64,000 nucleotides of DNA, from positions 1 to 64,000 of the forward strand of contig JAFRQD010000060.1 in NCBI GenBank assembly GCA_017428785.1, given 5' to 3'. This DNA comes from Bacteroidaceae bacterium. Its GTDB lineage: Bacteria; Bacteroidota; Bacteroidia; Bacteroidales; Bacteroidaceae. Below, one piece after another: positions 9,248-16,741 of this stretch (positions are counted from its first letter, which is position 1; each line of letters begins with the position of its first letter). The position numbers were made by a program, and so were the translations under genes. A model generated the notes under the pieces. The model was given only the letters and a program-made list of their open reading frames with translations, was not told the origin of the DNA and did not search any database.

Positions 9248-9262
9248 GGGAGTCTCAGAATA

Positions 9263-9754
9263 TCATTTCTTATAAAGCAGCCAAGCGCCGGGATATTGTC
9301 CCTCGAGCTGTGCACGCTTCTGAGCTGCTTCGGGCTTGGTGTCGTAGCTGCAGGCAACCACGCGATAGAAGGTCTGACCGTTCACCTGAGCCTGTGCCAC
9401 GCAACTGTTGTAGCCCTGACTGGCGAGCTTCTGCATAAGAGCCACACCGTTGCTCTTGATGGTGACAGAAGCAACAACCACACCATATTGTTTCAGAGGA
9501 CTGCCCTCAACGAAAGTAACATTCTCGTTGCGAACTTGGACATTGCTGTAATCAGCCACGGGAGTCGTGGTGACAGGAGTCACAGTCTGAGTGGTTACCT
9601 GCTGAACAGGAGTTGTAGTGGTAGTCACTGCTTGCTCAGTCTGCTGAGCCTTTGCTTTCTCGTAAGCTTTCTTGTAAGCACTTTCCTTACTTTTGCAAGA
9701 GGACATCATGAACACAGCGCAGACAGCAGCGCACACATAAAGAATCTTTTTCAT
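9263..9754 (-). CDS. SPOR-domain lipoprotein
   Basis: The product is 163 residues. The N-terminus has a short hydrophobic run ending in the lipobox MMSSC (Cys20), then a charged and Thr/Val/Gln-rich linker (about 22-80). A SPOR domain fills about residues 85-160 ('KQYGVVVASVTIKSNGVALM' and 'FYRVVACSYDTKPEAAQKR'). SPOR domains bind denuded glycan strands of peptidoglycan, typically at division sites, so an envelope-anchored wall-binding role is likely. A well-formed promoter lies 48-82 bp upstream and faces away from the YtxH operon promoter. Confidence 0.85.
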   Translation of the reverse strand: MKKILYVCAAVCAVFMMSSCKSKESAYKKAYEKAKAQQTEQAVTTTTTPVQQVTTQTVTPVTTTPVADYSNVQVRNENVTFVEGSPLKQYGVVVASVTIKSNGVALMQKLASQGYNSCVAQAQVNGQTFYRVVACSYDTKPEAAQKRAQLEGQYPGAWLLYKK

Positions 9755-9801
9755 AAGTTGTTTTTATGGGTTTTGGTTATTTTTTCGTTTATTTTTCCTT
9801 G

Positions 9802-9836
9802 CAAAAGTAGTGCTTTTTCCATTAAAACGCAACAAA
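9802..9836 (-). promoter_or_regulatory. Full Bacteroidetes promoter for the SPOR gene
   Basis: On the minus strand TTTG at 9836-9833 and TACTTTTG at 9809-9802 have starts 27 bp apart, the consensus arrangement. It is divergent from the promoter at 9877. Confidence 0.75.
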
Positions 9837-9876
9837 TCAGACAGAAAAAGCCTTCTTTTCAACATTTTTTTGCATT

Positions 9877-9912
9877 TTTGTATCGAAGGAAAGCCAAAAA
9901 GCCCTATATTTG
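9877..9912 (+). promoter_or_regulatory. Full Bacteroidetes promoter for the 9983-10870 operon
   Basis: TTTG at 9877-9880 and TATATTTG at 9905-9912 have starts 28 bp apart. Transcription would start roughly 60 bp before the YtxH-type gene. Confidence 0.7.
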
Positions 9913-9982
9913 TAGGCGAAGAAGCGAAAAAGTATCGAGATTGGGAATAAGAAACAAAATAAACTTCAATAATATCTGAGTT

Positions 9983-10195
9983 ATGAAAGCATTGGATTTT
10001 CTGGTAACCTTCATAGGTGGAGCAGTCGTAGGTGCTGCTTGTGGTTTGCTTTTTGCCCCTGAAAAGGGAAGCGACCTGCGTGAGAAAATAGCCGAGGCAC
10101 TTCGCAAGCGTGGCATTAAGCTCAACCGTCAGGAGATGTCCGACCTCGTTGACGAGATTGCCGAAGAGCTGCAAGCTGCTAAGGAAGAAGAATAA
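9983..10195 (+). CDS. YtxH-domain small membrane protein
   Basis: The product is 70 residues. One hydrophobic Gly/Ala-rich segment (residues 4-25, 'FLVTFIGGAVVGAACGLLFA') is followed by 'PEKGSDLREKIAEALRKRG', the typical YtxH/gas-vesicle-GvpP-like pattern, and an amphipathic charged tail. Such proteins are often stress-associated. It is the first of three small genes that follow a strong promoter. Confidence 0.85.
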   Translation: MKALDFLVTFIGGAVVGAACGLLFAPEKGSDLREKIAEALRKRGIKLNRQEMSDLVDEIAEELQAAKEEE

Positions 10196-10244
10196 AGCCC
10201 ATCTCCCCTAACCTCTCCCCAAAACGGGAGGGAGACAATGGTCA

Positions 10245-10604
10245 ATGAACTATTCTGAAAACATTCAGTCGCTCTGGACAGAGGCGAAGAACTATCTGGA
10301 GCTGCAGAAAGAGTATCTGAAGTTGGACTCTGCAGAGAAGTTGAGCGTGCTCCTCTCTGCAGTAGCCACAACTGCTTTGTGCCTGGTACTCGCTTTGGTA
10401 GCGCTCATTTTCTTTGTGATAGCTTTTGCGTTCTGGTTGGCAAAGTTAGTTGGCATAGCACAGAGCTTCACGATTATGGGCGGAGTCCTGCTGCTGGTCA
10501 TCATCGTCACCCTTTTGTTCCGCAAGCGCTGGATAGTGCAGCCCATATCGCGGTTTGTGGCCAAACTGTTTGTTCCTGACGACGAAGAGGAGGACGAACT
10601 ATGA
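10245..10604 (+). CDS. Phage-holin-superfamily (DUF1469-like) membrane protein
   Basis: The product is 119 residues, with an amphipathic N-terminus (1-40), two long transmembrane helices (about 43-75 and 78-98), a basic patch RKRW and an acidic tail DDEEEDEL. This layout matches YqjE/DUF1469 'putative holin superfamily III' proteins, which commonly sit beside YtxH genes and are not phage lysis proteins. A 48-bp G/C-rich palindromic spacer separates it from the YtxH gene, and its stop overlaps the next start (ATGA). Confidence 0.8.
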   Translation: MNYSENIQSLWTEAKNYLELQKEYLKLDSAEKLSVLLSAVATTALCLVLALVALIFFVIAFAFWLAKLVGIAQSFTIMGGVLLLVIIVTLLFRKRWIVQPISRFVAKLFVPDDEEEDEL

Positions 10605-10870
10605 GCAATATCGCCAACTCTCCCGATGTTCTTGCTGCAATCCAGCAAAGAAAGCGCTCCATCAAGAAGAAGCTGCAGGCTTCTCGTACGCAGATGACGG
10701 ACAATGTCAGTTATCTGACCGGAGGCAATATACCTAAGACGACCGACAGGGTGCAGAAAATCACCCGTCTTCTCATCAACGGCCTTGTTCTTTACAGAGG
10801 ATACCGCCTCTGCTCGGGTGTCGTTTCGGGCATCCATTCCTTCTTCACGCCCAGCAAGCGCCGCAGATAG
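10601..10870 (+). CDS. Small basic membrane-associated protein, function unknown
   Basis: The product is 89 residues and overlaps the previous gene by 4 bp (ATGA), implying translational coupling. It is rich in Lys/Arg with a hydrophobic stretch near 58-75 ('LLINGLVLYRGYRLCSGVVS') and ends in KRRR. I recognise no named domain. As third gene of the YtxH/holin-like operon it probably works in the same envelope or stress complex. DUF6132- or YqjK-like alternatives cannot be tested here. Confidence 0.7.
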   Translation: MSNIANSPDVLAAIQQRKRSIKKKLQASRTQMTDNVSYLTGGNIPKTTDRVQKITRLLINGLVLYRGYRLCSGVVSGIHSFFTPSKRRR

Positions 10871-10897
10871 CTTTTGCTTCTTTATAATAAATAAAAC

Positions 10898-12052
10898 ATG
10901 TCATCACACTTCTCCTTAATGAGAGGCTTATTGTCTTTCATCCTACTTTGTGTTTCCTGTTGCGTTTTCGCACGTGTCACCCTGCATTTGGCAGACCCGC
11001 AAGCCACGAAACAGACGCGCGCCCTCTACTCTCAGCTGTGGGCTTTGCAGAAGCGAGGCTTCATGTTCGGGCATCACGACGACCTGGCATACGGCCGATA
11101 CTGGCGGGGAACTCCCGGTGGTTCCGACACGAAGGCCGTCTGCGGAGACTATCCTGCCGTATGCAGTATGGACTTCGGCTCGATGATGGACGATCGCTAT
11201 GACCGCAATAGCGAATGGGCTGCCACAACCCGACGCTTGATTCAGGAGGCTCGGCGCAGAGGGGAAGTCATCACTTGCTGCGCTCATCTGGGCAATCCGC
11301 TGACGGGCGGCGACTCATGGGACAACTCGAGCAAGGAGGTGTTGAGGGAAATTCTCAAAGACGGCAGCCCTACACACGAGAAATTCCTCCTATGGCTGGA
11401 CCGTCTGGCACAATATGCCCGCACGCTTACCGACGACAATGGAGAGCCCATCCCTATCCTGTTCCGTCCCTTTCATGAACACACTCAGACGTGGAACTGG
11501 TGGGGCCGCGGATGTGCCAGCGAGGAACAATTCGTCGCTCTGTGGAGGCTTACCGTTGACTATCTCCGCGAGGCTGGCATTCACCATTTCATCTATGTCA
11601 TTTCGCCGCAATCGCACGGACGGGACAGCGCAGAGCGTTTCACCTTTTGGTGGCCTGGCGACGAATATGTGGACATCTTAGGCTACGATTACTATGAAGG
11701 CGAGACGCCCGACGCATTGCGTGCCAACCTGCGTACGCTCTCCGAAGTAGCGGCTGCCAAGCAGAAGCCTTGTGCTGTGACAGAAGCCGGCCTCGAAGCC
11801 TTTCGCAATCCCAACTACTGGACGCAGCAGATTCTGGAGCCTGCCACCGCAGAGGGTGTCCATCTGAGCTTCTTCGTGTTTTGGAGGAACAAGTATGTAG
11901 GCAAAAACGAGAAGGACACGCACTACTTCTCCGTCTTCCCGGGTCACCCTTCGGAAGAGGACTTCCGCCTTTTCCACGACTCGCCGCGAACCATCTTCAG
12001 CAGCGACCTCCCAGACATGTATAAGCAAGCCAAGGGCATCCGCGTGCGCTAA
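10898..12052 (+). CDS. GH26 endo-beta-1,4-mannanase
   Basis: The product is 384 residues with a signal peptide (about 1-25, ending CCVFA). It is a (beta/alpha)8 hydrolase. The acid/base motif RPFHE (Glu194) is followed by the aromatic 'TWNWWG' typical of GH26, and the nucleophile motif AVTEAGLE gives Glu296. 'GFMFGHHDD' and 'HLGNPLTGGDSWD' are further GH26 landmarks. It should cut internal beta-mannosidic bonds of mannan or glucomannan in the periplasm or at the surface. It is a single gene convergent with the esterase/GH84 pair, with a 22-bp array between them. Confidence 0.92.
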   Translation: MSSHFSLMRGLLSFILLCVSCCVFARVTLHLADPQATKQTRALYSQLWALQKRGFMFGHHDDLAYGRYWRGTPGGSDTKAVCGDYPAVCSMDFGSMMDDRYDRNSEWAATTRRLIQEARRRGEVITCCAHLGNPLTGGDSWDNSSKEVLREILKDGSPTHEKFLLWLDRLAQYARTLTDDNGEPIPILFRPFHEHTQTWNWWGRGCASEEQFVALWRLTVDYLREAGIHHFIYVISPQSHGRDSAERFTFWWPGDEYVDILGYDYYEGETPDALRANLRTLSEVAAAKQKPCAVTEAGLEAFRNPNYWTQQILEPATAEGVHLSFFVFWRNKYVGKNEKDTHYFSVFPGHPSEEDFRLFHDSPRTIFSSDLPDMYKQAKGIRVR

Positions 12053-12165
12053 AGTGACTTACATAGCACCACAAACTCCTCTCCCAGCTTTCAACCCACC
12101 AGACTCATAAGGTCTTGATACAGAACGACATGACCCTTGTCCGACAATACCGCGTGGGGCAGTGG

Positions 12166-12255
12166 AAAACGCCGCCTGCGGCGATTGCCAACGCCGCACG
12201 CGGAAATGGTCATCGCCGCACGCGGGGATTGCCATCGCCGCACGCGGCGTTTTTT
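12166..12255. repeat. 22-bp-period array, site E, with inverted ends
   Basis: Four units of CGCCGCACGCGG plus ten bases lie between convergent genes. The block starts AAAACGCCGC and ends GCGGCGTTTT, exact inverted copies, so the transcript could fold from either side into a hairpin ending in U's. The rest of this 305-bp gap holds only a CCTCTGCTATAAACAGT motif (near 12280) that resembles one in the gap at 49600. Confidence 0.9.
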
Positions 12256-12357
12256 GCCTCACCTGCAAGCGTGTGATGACCTCTGCTATAAACAGTGTAA
12301 AAGAGGCCGCAAAAAGAGCATGAAACTCTTCCGCAGTCGGGGGATTATACCAATCTC

Positions 12358-13455
12358 TTATCTTATTGTAATCTTGCAAGGAGCAGCAAAGCTGGGGTCC
12401 TGCCGCTCGTAAAGCGTCTGTCGATAAGTGTCCAGGCTCGGCTTGACCTTCCCTTTGAAAACTTTCTTGCCGCGAAGCCTGACGGTGACGGGCTTCTTGA
12501 GGTTCACCAGCTCGTCACTCAGAAACAAGGTCAGCTCGGAATAGTCGCAGCGAGAGATGTTGATGCAGTTGCCATCGACCTTTGCATCGACGCGTTTGCC
12601 GCGCTTCAACTCCTCTCGTGGAGCCGAAAGCCAATAGAAGTTAGGTCGATAGACTGCCTCTTGTTGCCAGATGATGTGCTTTGGCCAAGCTTGACGCTTG
12701 AACTGAGCCATCCACGGGAGCGCAGCGGCATCTTCGCGATCCATCCAATGCCCCTTGCCCTCCATGATGTGCGTCTCGTGGATGTAGCCCTCGGGACAAG
12801 TCCGTTGCAAAGAATCCATCTGAACGCCCCTCTCACGATCGAGCCGGTTGCGGTTGTAGGCAGCATCATTCGCTCCACACCAAATCATGAAAGGCGTGTT
12901 CAGCAAGTTCTCCAAGTGGACGTCGCCCGGATGACCTGCCATCATGCTGGCCGCTGCCCAATGGTCGGCCATACGAGGAGCCATTCGCCACACGCCATCG
13001 CCTCCAGCGGAATAGCCCATGATATAAACCTTATCGGGGTTGACATCGTAGTGCGCCATCATCGTTCGGATGAGGACGCGATACATGCTGTCGATGGGCT
13101 GCTGACACCACATGTCCCAAGCCTCGAGGGGAGAACGAGGCGCCACATACACGCCCTCGCTCGGACGATACAGTCGCATCTGGTTGCGCCATTGTTGGTC
13201 GTTGACTTCAGGCGTCGTCCCGCCTCCTCCGTGCAGGCTGATCCACAGGCTTCGCCCGTCGGCAGGCTTTTCTCCATAGACCGTCCACCATAGCTTCATG
13301 CTGTCGGCATCCTGCCGTATAATGCTGTCGCGAATAACCTCGGCCGTCGCAGTCCGCAGGCTGTCGAGCCAATCTCTGCGAACACGCTCGTAATCCTGCG
13401 CCTGGACCGAAACAACGGCCAGTAGGAAAAGCAAAAGAAATCGGAATCTTATCAT
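12358..13455 (-). CDS. Exported alpha/beta-hydrolase (PHB-depolymerase/feruloyl-esterase-like)
   Basis: The product is 365 residues with a clean signal peptide (1-19, ending VQAQ). The core shows the oxyanion-loop 'ISLHGGGGTTPE', the nucleophile elbow GYSAGGDG and a late His in 'EGKGHWMD', the order of serine esterases of the poly(3-hydroxybutyrate) depolymerase/LpqC group. The C-terminal about 100 residues form a predicted beta-rich accessory region. It starts inside the GH84 stop codon (4-bp overlap), so the two are co-translated. A role in removing ester groups from host or plant glycans alongside GH84 is inference. Confidence 0.75.
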   Translation of the reverse strand: MIRFRFLLLFLLAVVSVQAQDYERVRRDWLDSLRTATAEVIRDSIIRQDADSMKLWWTVYGEKPADGRSLWISLHGGGGTTPEVNDQQWRNQMRLYRPSEGVYVAPRSPLEAWDMWCQQPIDSMYRVLIRTMMAHYDVNPDKVYIMGYSAGGDGVWRMAPRMADHWAAASMMAGHPGDVHLENLLNTPFMIWCGANDAAYNRNRLDRERGVQMDSLQRTCPEGYIHETHIMEGKGHWMDREDAAALPWMAQFKRQAWPKHIIWQQEAVYRPNFYWLSAPREELKRGKRVDAKVDGNCINISRCDYSELTLFLSDELVNLKKPVTVRLRGKKVFKGKVKPSLDTYRQTLYERQDPSFAAPCKITIR

Positions 13456-15515
13456 GGAGCTTTTATTTGGAATGCACTCGATTGCTTGCCGTTTTTGATT
13501 CGATTGTCTTCAACATACCAAGAACCTGAAGCTCGGCCTGCGCATTGGATGGTGTAGCCATCGGGCGTCTTGGTGAAGATGTAGGTATTCCACTCTGCAT
13601 TGTATGGTTTCGTGTTCTTGTTGGCCCAGAATGTGCCTATCTCGTTGACGTAGCGACCGTCCTGCGCATTCGTTATCTTGAAGCGGTTTGTCTCAGGCAC
13701 AAGCTCGATGTTCCAGAGTTGGCGTTGCGGATTGATGGTGTCCGCCTCTGCGAGAAAGACAGGGAAGTCGCCGTCTCTATCGGGCGAAGCATTCACATCA
13801 GTCAGGTACTTGCCCTTATACATTATATAATATAGTCCGTCTTCGATGGCTTGCTGAGGGAAGAACTCCAGGCCGTAAGCATAATGTCTCTTGTAGTCCT
13901 TGACGAGCTGGACGGTCATCGCATCCACCCAAGGAGTCAGACGCGAGCCGCTCACAACGGGCTTTGCCTTTACGACTGAACCCTCGTAGTTGCGGCTGAT
14001 AATGCCGTTCTGCTTCTCCTTGAGCTTCTGCAAGGCAAGATAATGAGCTATGAAACTAACGGAATCCTTCTGCTGGAGTGCTCTCTGCATATAAAAGACT
14101 TGCAAGCCACTTTGGCCAAGCAATCGCATCGTTTCCACCCATGGGCCAATCTCCTTGAGCATTTCCGGCTGGGAAATGCTGTCGGCAAGCAAGGCATCAG
14201 CTTCAGTCACAAGTGCTCTGAAGTAATGGTCATTCGGAACTTTACCCCAACCGGAACTCTCGCCCTCGCGACGCAATCCGTGGGCTGTCTTGCCCAAATC
14301 GACATTGTTGTCGCAGAAGAGGCGGAACGCAGCTTTGCTTGTCGGCATCAGTTCGGCAATGGCGTTCTCCCAGGACTTCTCTGCATCGTAGGCAGGCATG
14401 TTCCAGCAATAGTCGGCAATGCTGTAGAGCGACACTTTGGAAGCCTCTGCATACTCCATCGGATTGCTGCAGAAACCCGACACAAGGTCGGCTATGTCGA
14501 GCCCGTTGCCGTAGGTCTTGCCCATGAGCAGACGGCTTTGGCAATAATCGTTGACAGGATAGTTGAGCCAGATGAAGGCCTTGCGCTTGATTTGCGCGTT
14601 GATCCATTCCATATCGTCGCGCTCAATCATATCGACCACACTGTTGCCTGTCCACATGATGCGCACTTCCGGATACATCTTCGTGCCGAGGATGGAGAGA
14701 TAGTCACCGCCGCTCCAAGCCTTGTTGTACTGTGTGGGGCAGATGATGAGGGGTTCCACATCCTTGTGCTTGCGGACGAAGGCATCGGTCAGGTAGTTCA
14801 TCAGCCCTGCCTGCTTCTCTGCCCTTGCGCCCTCGCCACCGATGTCGTCGAAGAAGACGGCAAACGTGCGGATGCCAAGCTCGTACATGATGTTCAGTTT
14901 GTTCACGACGGCCAGGCTGTCCTGCAGGTTCCACTTTATGTCTCCGCCAGGATGAATGGCCCAGACGAACTGCACCCTGTTGCGATGCGCAGCCTCCACG
15001 AGTTCCTTCAGTTTCTTAGCCTCAGCCTCGGGATAAGGCTCGCGCCAATGTGCACGATGATAGGGGTCGTCCTTCGGGCCATAGACATAGATGTTGAGCC
15101 TGTGCTTCCCGTAGAACTCGAACTGACGAAGCCTGTCTTCATGGCTCCAAGGATTGCCATAGAAGCCCTCGATGACACCTCTGCAACTGACGCTCGGCCA
15201 GTCGCGAATCTCGAAAGAACTCCCGCCATCCTCAAGGAAAGTGACTTCCTTGAAGTCCCCATCTTTAACTTTTAATTTATCATTTTTAATTTTTTCGAGT
15301 GCCTGCTCTCCATAGAATGTTCCGCTTGCATCCCTGCCGGCCACAACAATCTCGGTCGGCGTGACTTTCAGGTAATAACCCTCAGCCTGCTGGGGAATCT
15401 TCTTCCGATAGGCCTTCACAGCCTTCTCGCCAGCCGTTCCAACCACCTTTTTCGTTTCTGCAAAGCTGCCGAAACACGCGACCAAAAGCAATAAAAGAAA
15501 AGTGTAGCGTTTCAT
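13452..15515 (-). CDS. GH84 beta-N-acetylglucosaminidase (O-GlcNAcase/hyaluronidase-like)
   Basis: The product is 687 residues: signal peptide (1-19), GH20b-like N-terminal domain (about 25-105), GH84 barrel (about 110-400) starting 'RGVIEGFYGNPWSHEDR' with the neighbouring catalytic aspartates in FFDDIGG (Asp223-Asp224), then a helical domain and a C-terminal ricin-like/beta region (about 550-687). It is retaining, by substrate-assisted catalysis. Residues about 75-86 (KIKNDKLKVKDG) are encoded by an AAAATTAAA-type minisatellite (15265-15298) inserted in frame within the N-terminal domain. It heads a two-gene operon with the esterase. Confidence 0.9.
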   Translation of the reverse strand: MKRYTFLLLLLVACFGSFAETKKVVGTAGEKAVKAYRKKIPQQAEGYYLKVTPTEIVVAGRDASGTFYGEQALEKIKNDKLKVKDGDFKEVTFLEDGGSSFEIRDWPSVSCRGVIEGFYGNPWSHEDRLRQFEFYGKHRLNIYVYGPKDDPYHRAHWREPYPEAEAKKLKELVEAAHRNRVQFVWAIHPGGDIKWNLQDSLAVVNKLNIMYELGIRTFAVFFDDIGGEGARAEKQAGLMNYLTDAFVRKHKDVEPLIICPTQYNKAWSGGDYLSILGTKMYPEVRIMWTGNSVVDMIERDDMEWINAQIKRKAFIWLNYPVNDYCQSRLLMGKTYGNGLDIADLVSGFCSNPMEYAEASKVSLYSIADYCWNMPAYDAEKSWENAIAELMPTSKAAFRLFCDNNVDLGKTAHGLRREGESSGWGKVPNDHYFRALVTEADALLADSISQPEMLKEIGPWVETMRLLGQSGLQVFYMQRALQQKDSVSFIAHYLALQKLKEKQNGIISRNYEGSVVKAKPVVSGSRLTPWVDAMTVQLVKDYKRHYAYGLEFFPQQAIEDGLYYIMYKGKYLTDVNASPDRDGDFPVFLAEADTINPQRQLWNIELVPETNRFKITNAQDGRYVNEIGTFWANKNTKPYNAEWNTYIFTKTPDGYTIQCAGRASGSWYVEDNRIKNGKQSSAFQIKAP

Positions 15516-15572
15516 TGTATTAGTGTATTCAAAGTTGTCAGAGTATTCAGAATTATCAGAACATTCAGAGCT
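15516..15572. repeat. GTATTCAGA/ATTATCAGA minisatellite
   Basis: About six degenerate 9-bp units (GTATTCAAA, GTTGTCAGA, GTATTCAGA, ATTATCAGA, ACATTCAGA) fill the gap between the end of the crp-like gene and the GH84 start. The same unit occurs inside argF' coding sequence near 62415. Confidence 0.75.
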
Positions 15573-16260
15573 ATCCCATGCGGGATATCTTCTGGAGTGC
15601 CGGTTCGTCGAGAATCTTTATCTTCCGTCCGTCGAGAGTGATGAGTTCCTCCTGGACAAAGGCGCTCAAGGTTCGGATGGCGTTGCTGGTTGTCATGTTG
15701 CTCAGGTTCGCCATATCCTCGCGGCTGGGATAGACGGTAAGCGTCATGCCGTCCTCGTCCGTCCCATAACTCTCCTTGAGGAACAGGATGCTCTCGGCCA
15801 GACGACCTCGGATGTGCTTCTGTGTGAGGTTAACAGTTCGGGCATCACTCCTGCCCAACGCCACAGCCAGCCGGTGCATGAAGAACCACGCCAGCTGTGG
15901 ATTGCGGGTGATGAGCTGGCGAACCAAGCCGATGGGAATGCTGGCAATGACGGAAGGCTCGAAAGCCGCTGCCGCCGTCACATAGTTCTCTTCGGCAAAG
16001 GCAGCGCGATAGCCAAAGTACTCCACAGCATTTATCACCCTCACAATCTGGGCCCTTCCGCCCACACCGTCTTTGTATATCTTCACTTTACCGCTGAGCA
16101 GACAAAGCAGATGCGAAGGTACATCTCCTTCGCTGTAGATAGGTTCGTTCTTGCGATAAGCGCGCACCTTCATCTCGTCGAGAACCTGTTCGCGATCCTC
16201 TATCGTCAGCACCCTGCTCATTTCGGGCAATTTTCCGAACACATCTTCCTTTTTTATCAT
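15571..16260 (-). CDS. Crp/Fnr-family transcriptional regulator
   Basis: The product is 229 residues: a cyclic-nucleotide-binding-like beta-roll (about 20-115, with 'YRKNEPIYSEGDVPSHLLCL'), a dimer helix (about 120-150) and a winged-helix domain (about 155-220) with recognition region 'SREDMANLSNMTTSNAIRTL'. The sensor lacks the CRP phosphate-binding FGELAL...R-S pattern and any Fnr cysteine cluster, so the signal is unknown. It lies upstream of, and co-directional with, the GH84 operon and divergent from the glycogen cluster. Confidence 0.88.
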   Translation of the reverse strand: MIKKEDVFGKLPEMSRVLTIEDREQVLDEMKVRAYRKNEPIYSEGDVPSHLLCLLSGKVKIYKDGVGGRAQIVRVINAVEYFGYRAAFAEENYVTAAAAFEPSVIASIPIGLVRQLITRNPQLAWFFMHRLAVALGRSDARTVNLTQKHIRGRLAESILFLKESYGTDEDGMTLTVYPSREDMANLSNMTTSNAIRTLSAFVQEELITLDGRKIKILDEPALQKISRMG

Positions 16261-16281
16261 AGTTTTTTATGTTTTACAGCA

Positions 16282-16289
16282 CAAAGATA
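16282..16289 (-). promoter_or_regulatory. -7 box (TATCTTTG) for the crp-like gene
   Basis: Minus-strand TATCTTTG lies 22-29 bp before the ATG; no clear -33 element. Confidence 0.55.
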
Positions 16290-16409
16290 CAATAAAAAAT
16301 GGAAGAATGAAGCATGAAAAATGAAGAATTTTCATGTGAAAAGTAAAAAAATGAAGGTCGGAGGCAAAAAAGTCGAGCAGAGACATAAATTGGCCTCTGC
16401 AGCGCCTCT

Positions 16410-16525
16410 GGAAACCCACTCGAGAGCAGTTGCAGAAATCCACGTGAGGATTTGCCAAAGTTGACGTGTGAACTTTGCAAAGTTGACGTGTGAAGTTTGC
16501 GAAGTTGACGTGTGGAGTTTGACGA
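16410..16525. repeat. 22-bp-period tandem array, site C
   Basis: About five units at 22 bp, the central ones reading TTTGCAAAGTTGACGTGTGA, lie in the 481-bp divergent gap between the crp-like gene and the debranching enzyme. Each central unit holds a TGACGTGTGA core. The remaining 200 bp up to 16741 is AT-rich and shows no further repeat or clear promoter box. Confidence 0.85.
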
Positions 16526-16741
16526 AGACACGTTAATGGTTTTGAAGGCCGACGAGTGGCCGCTTTTCACGTTTATCTTCAACTTATTGCAGTTCAAAGG
16601 TTACGATTTTGTGTTAAACAACATCTTTTGCCGATTTATTTGCATTTTGTTGATGAAAAAGGCGTGCAAAAATTTCAGCAATTGCAGGAAAATGCGTAAT
16701 TTTACACTCAGTAAACCATAACCTATAACCAATAACCATTT

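Noticed and set aside
10245..10604. Prophage remnant because of the holin-like protein
   Set aside because: The DUF1469/YqjE type beside YtxH is a common chromosomal membrane-protein pair; no other phage gene is present.
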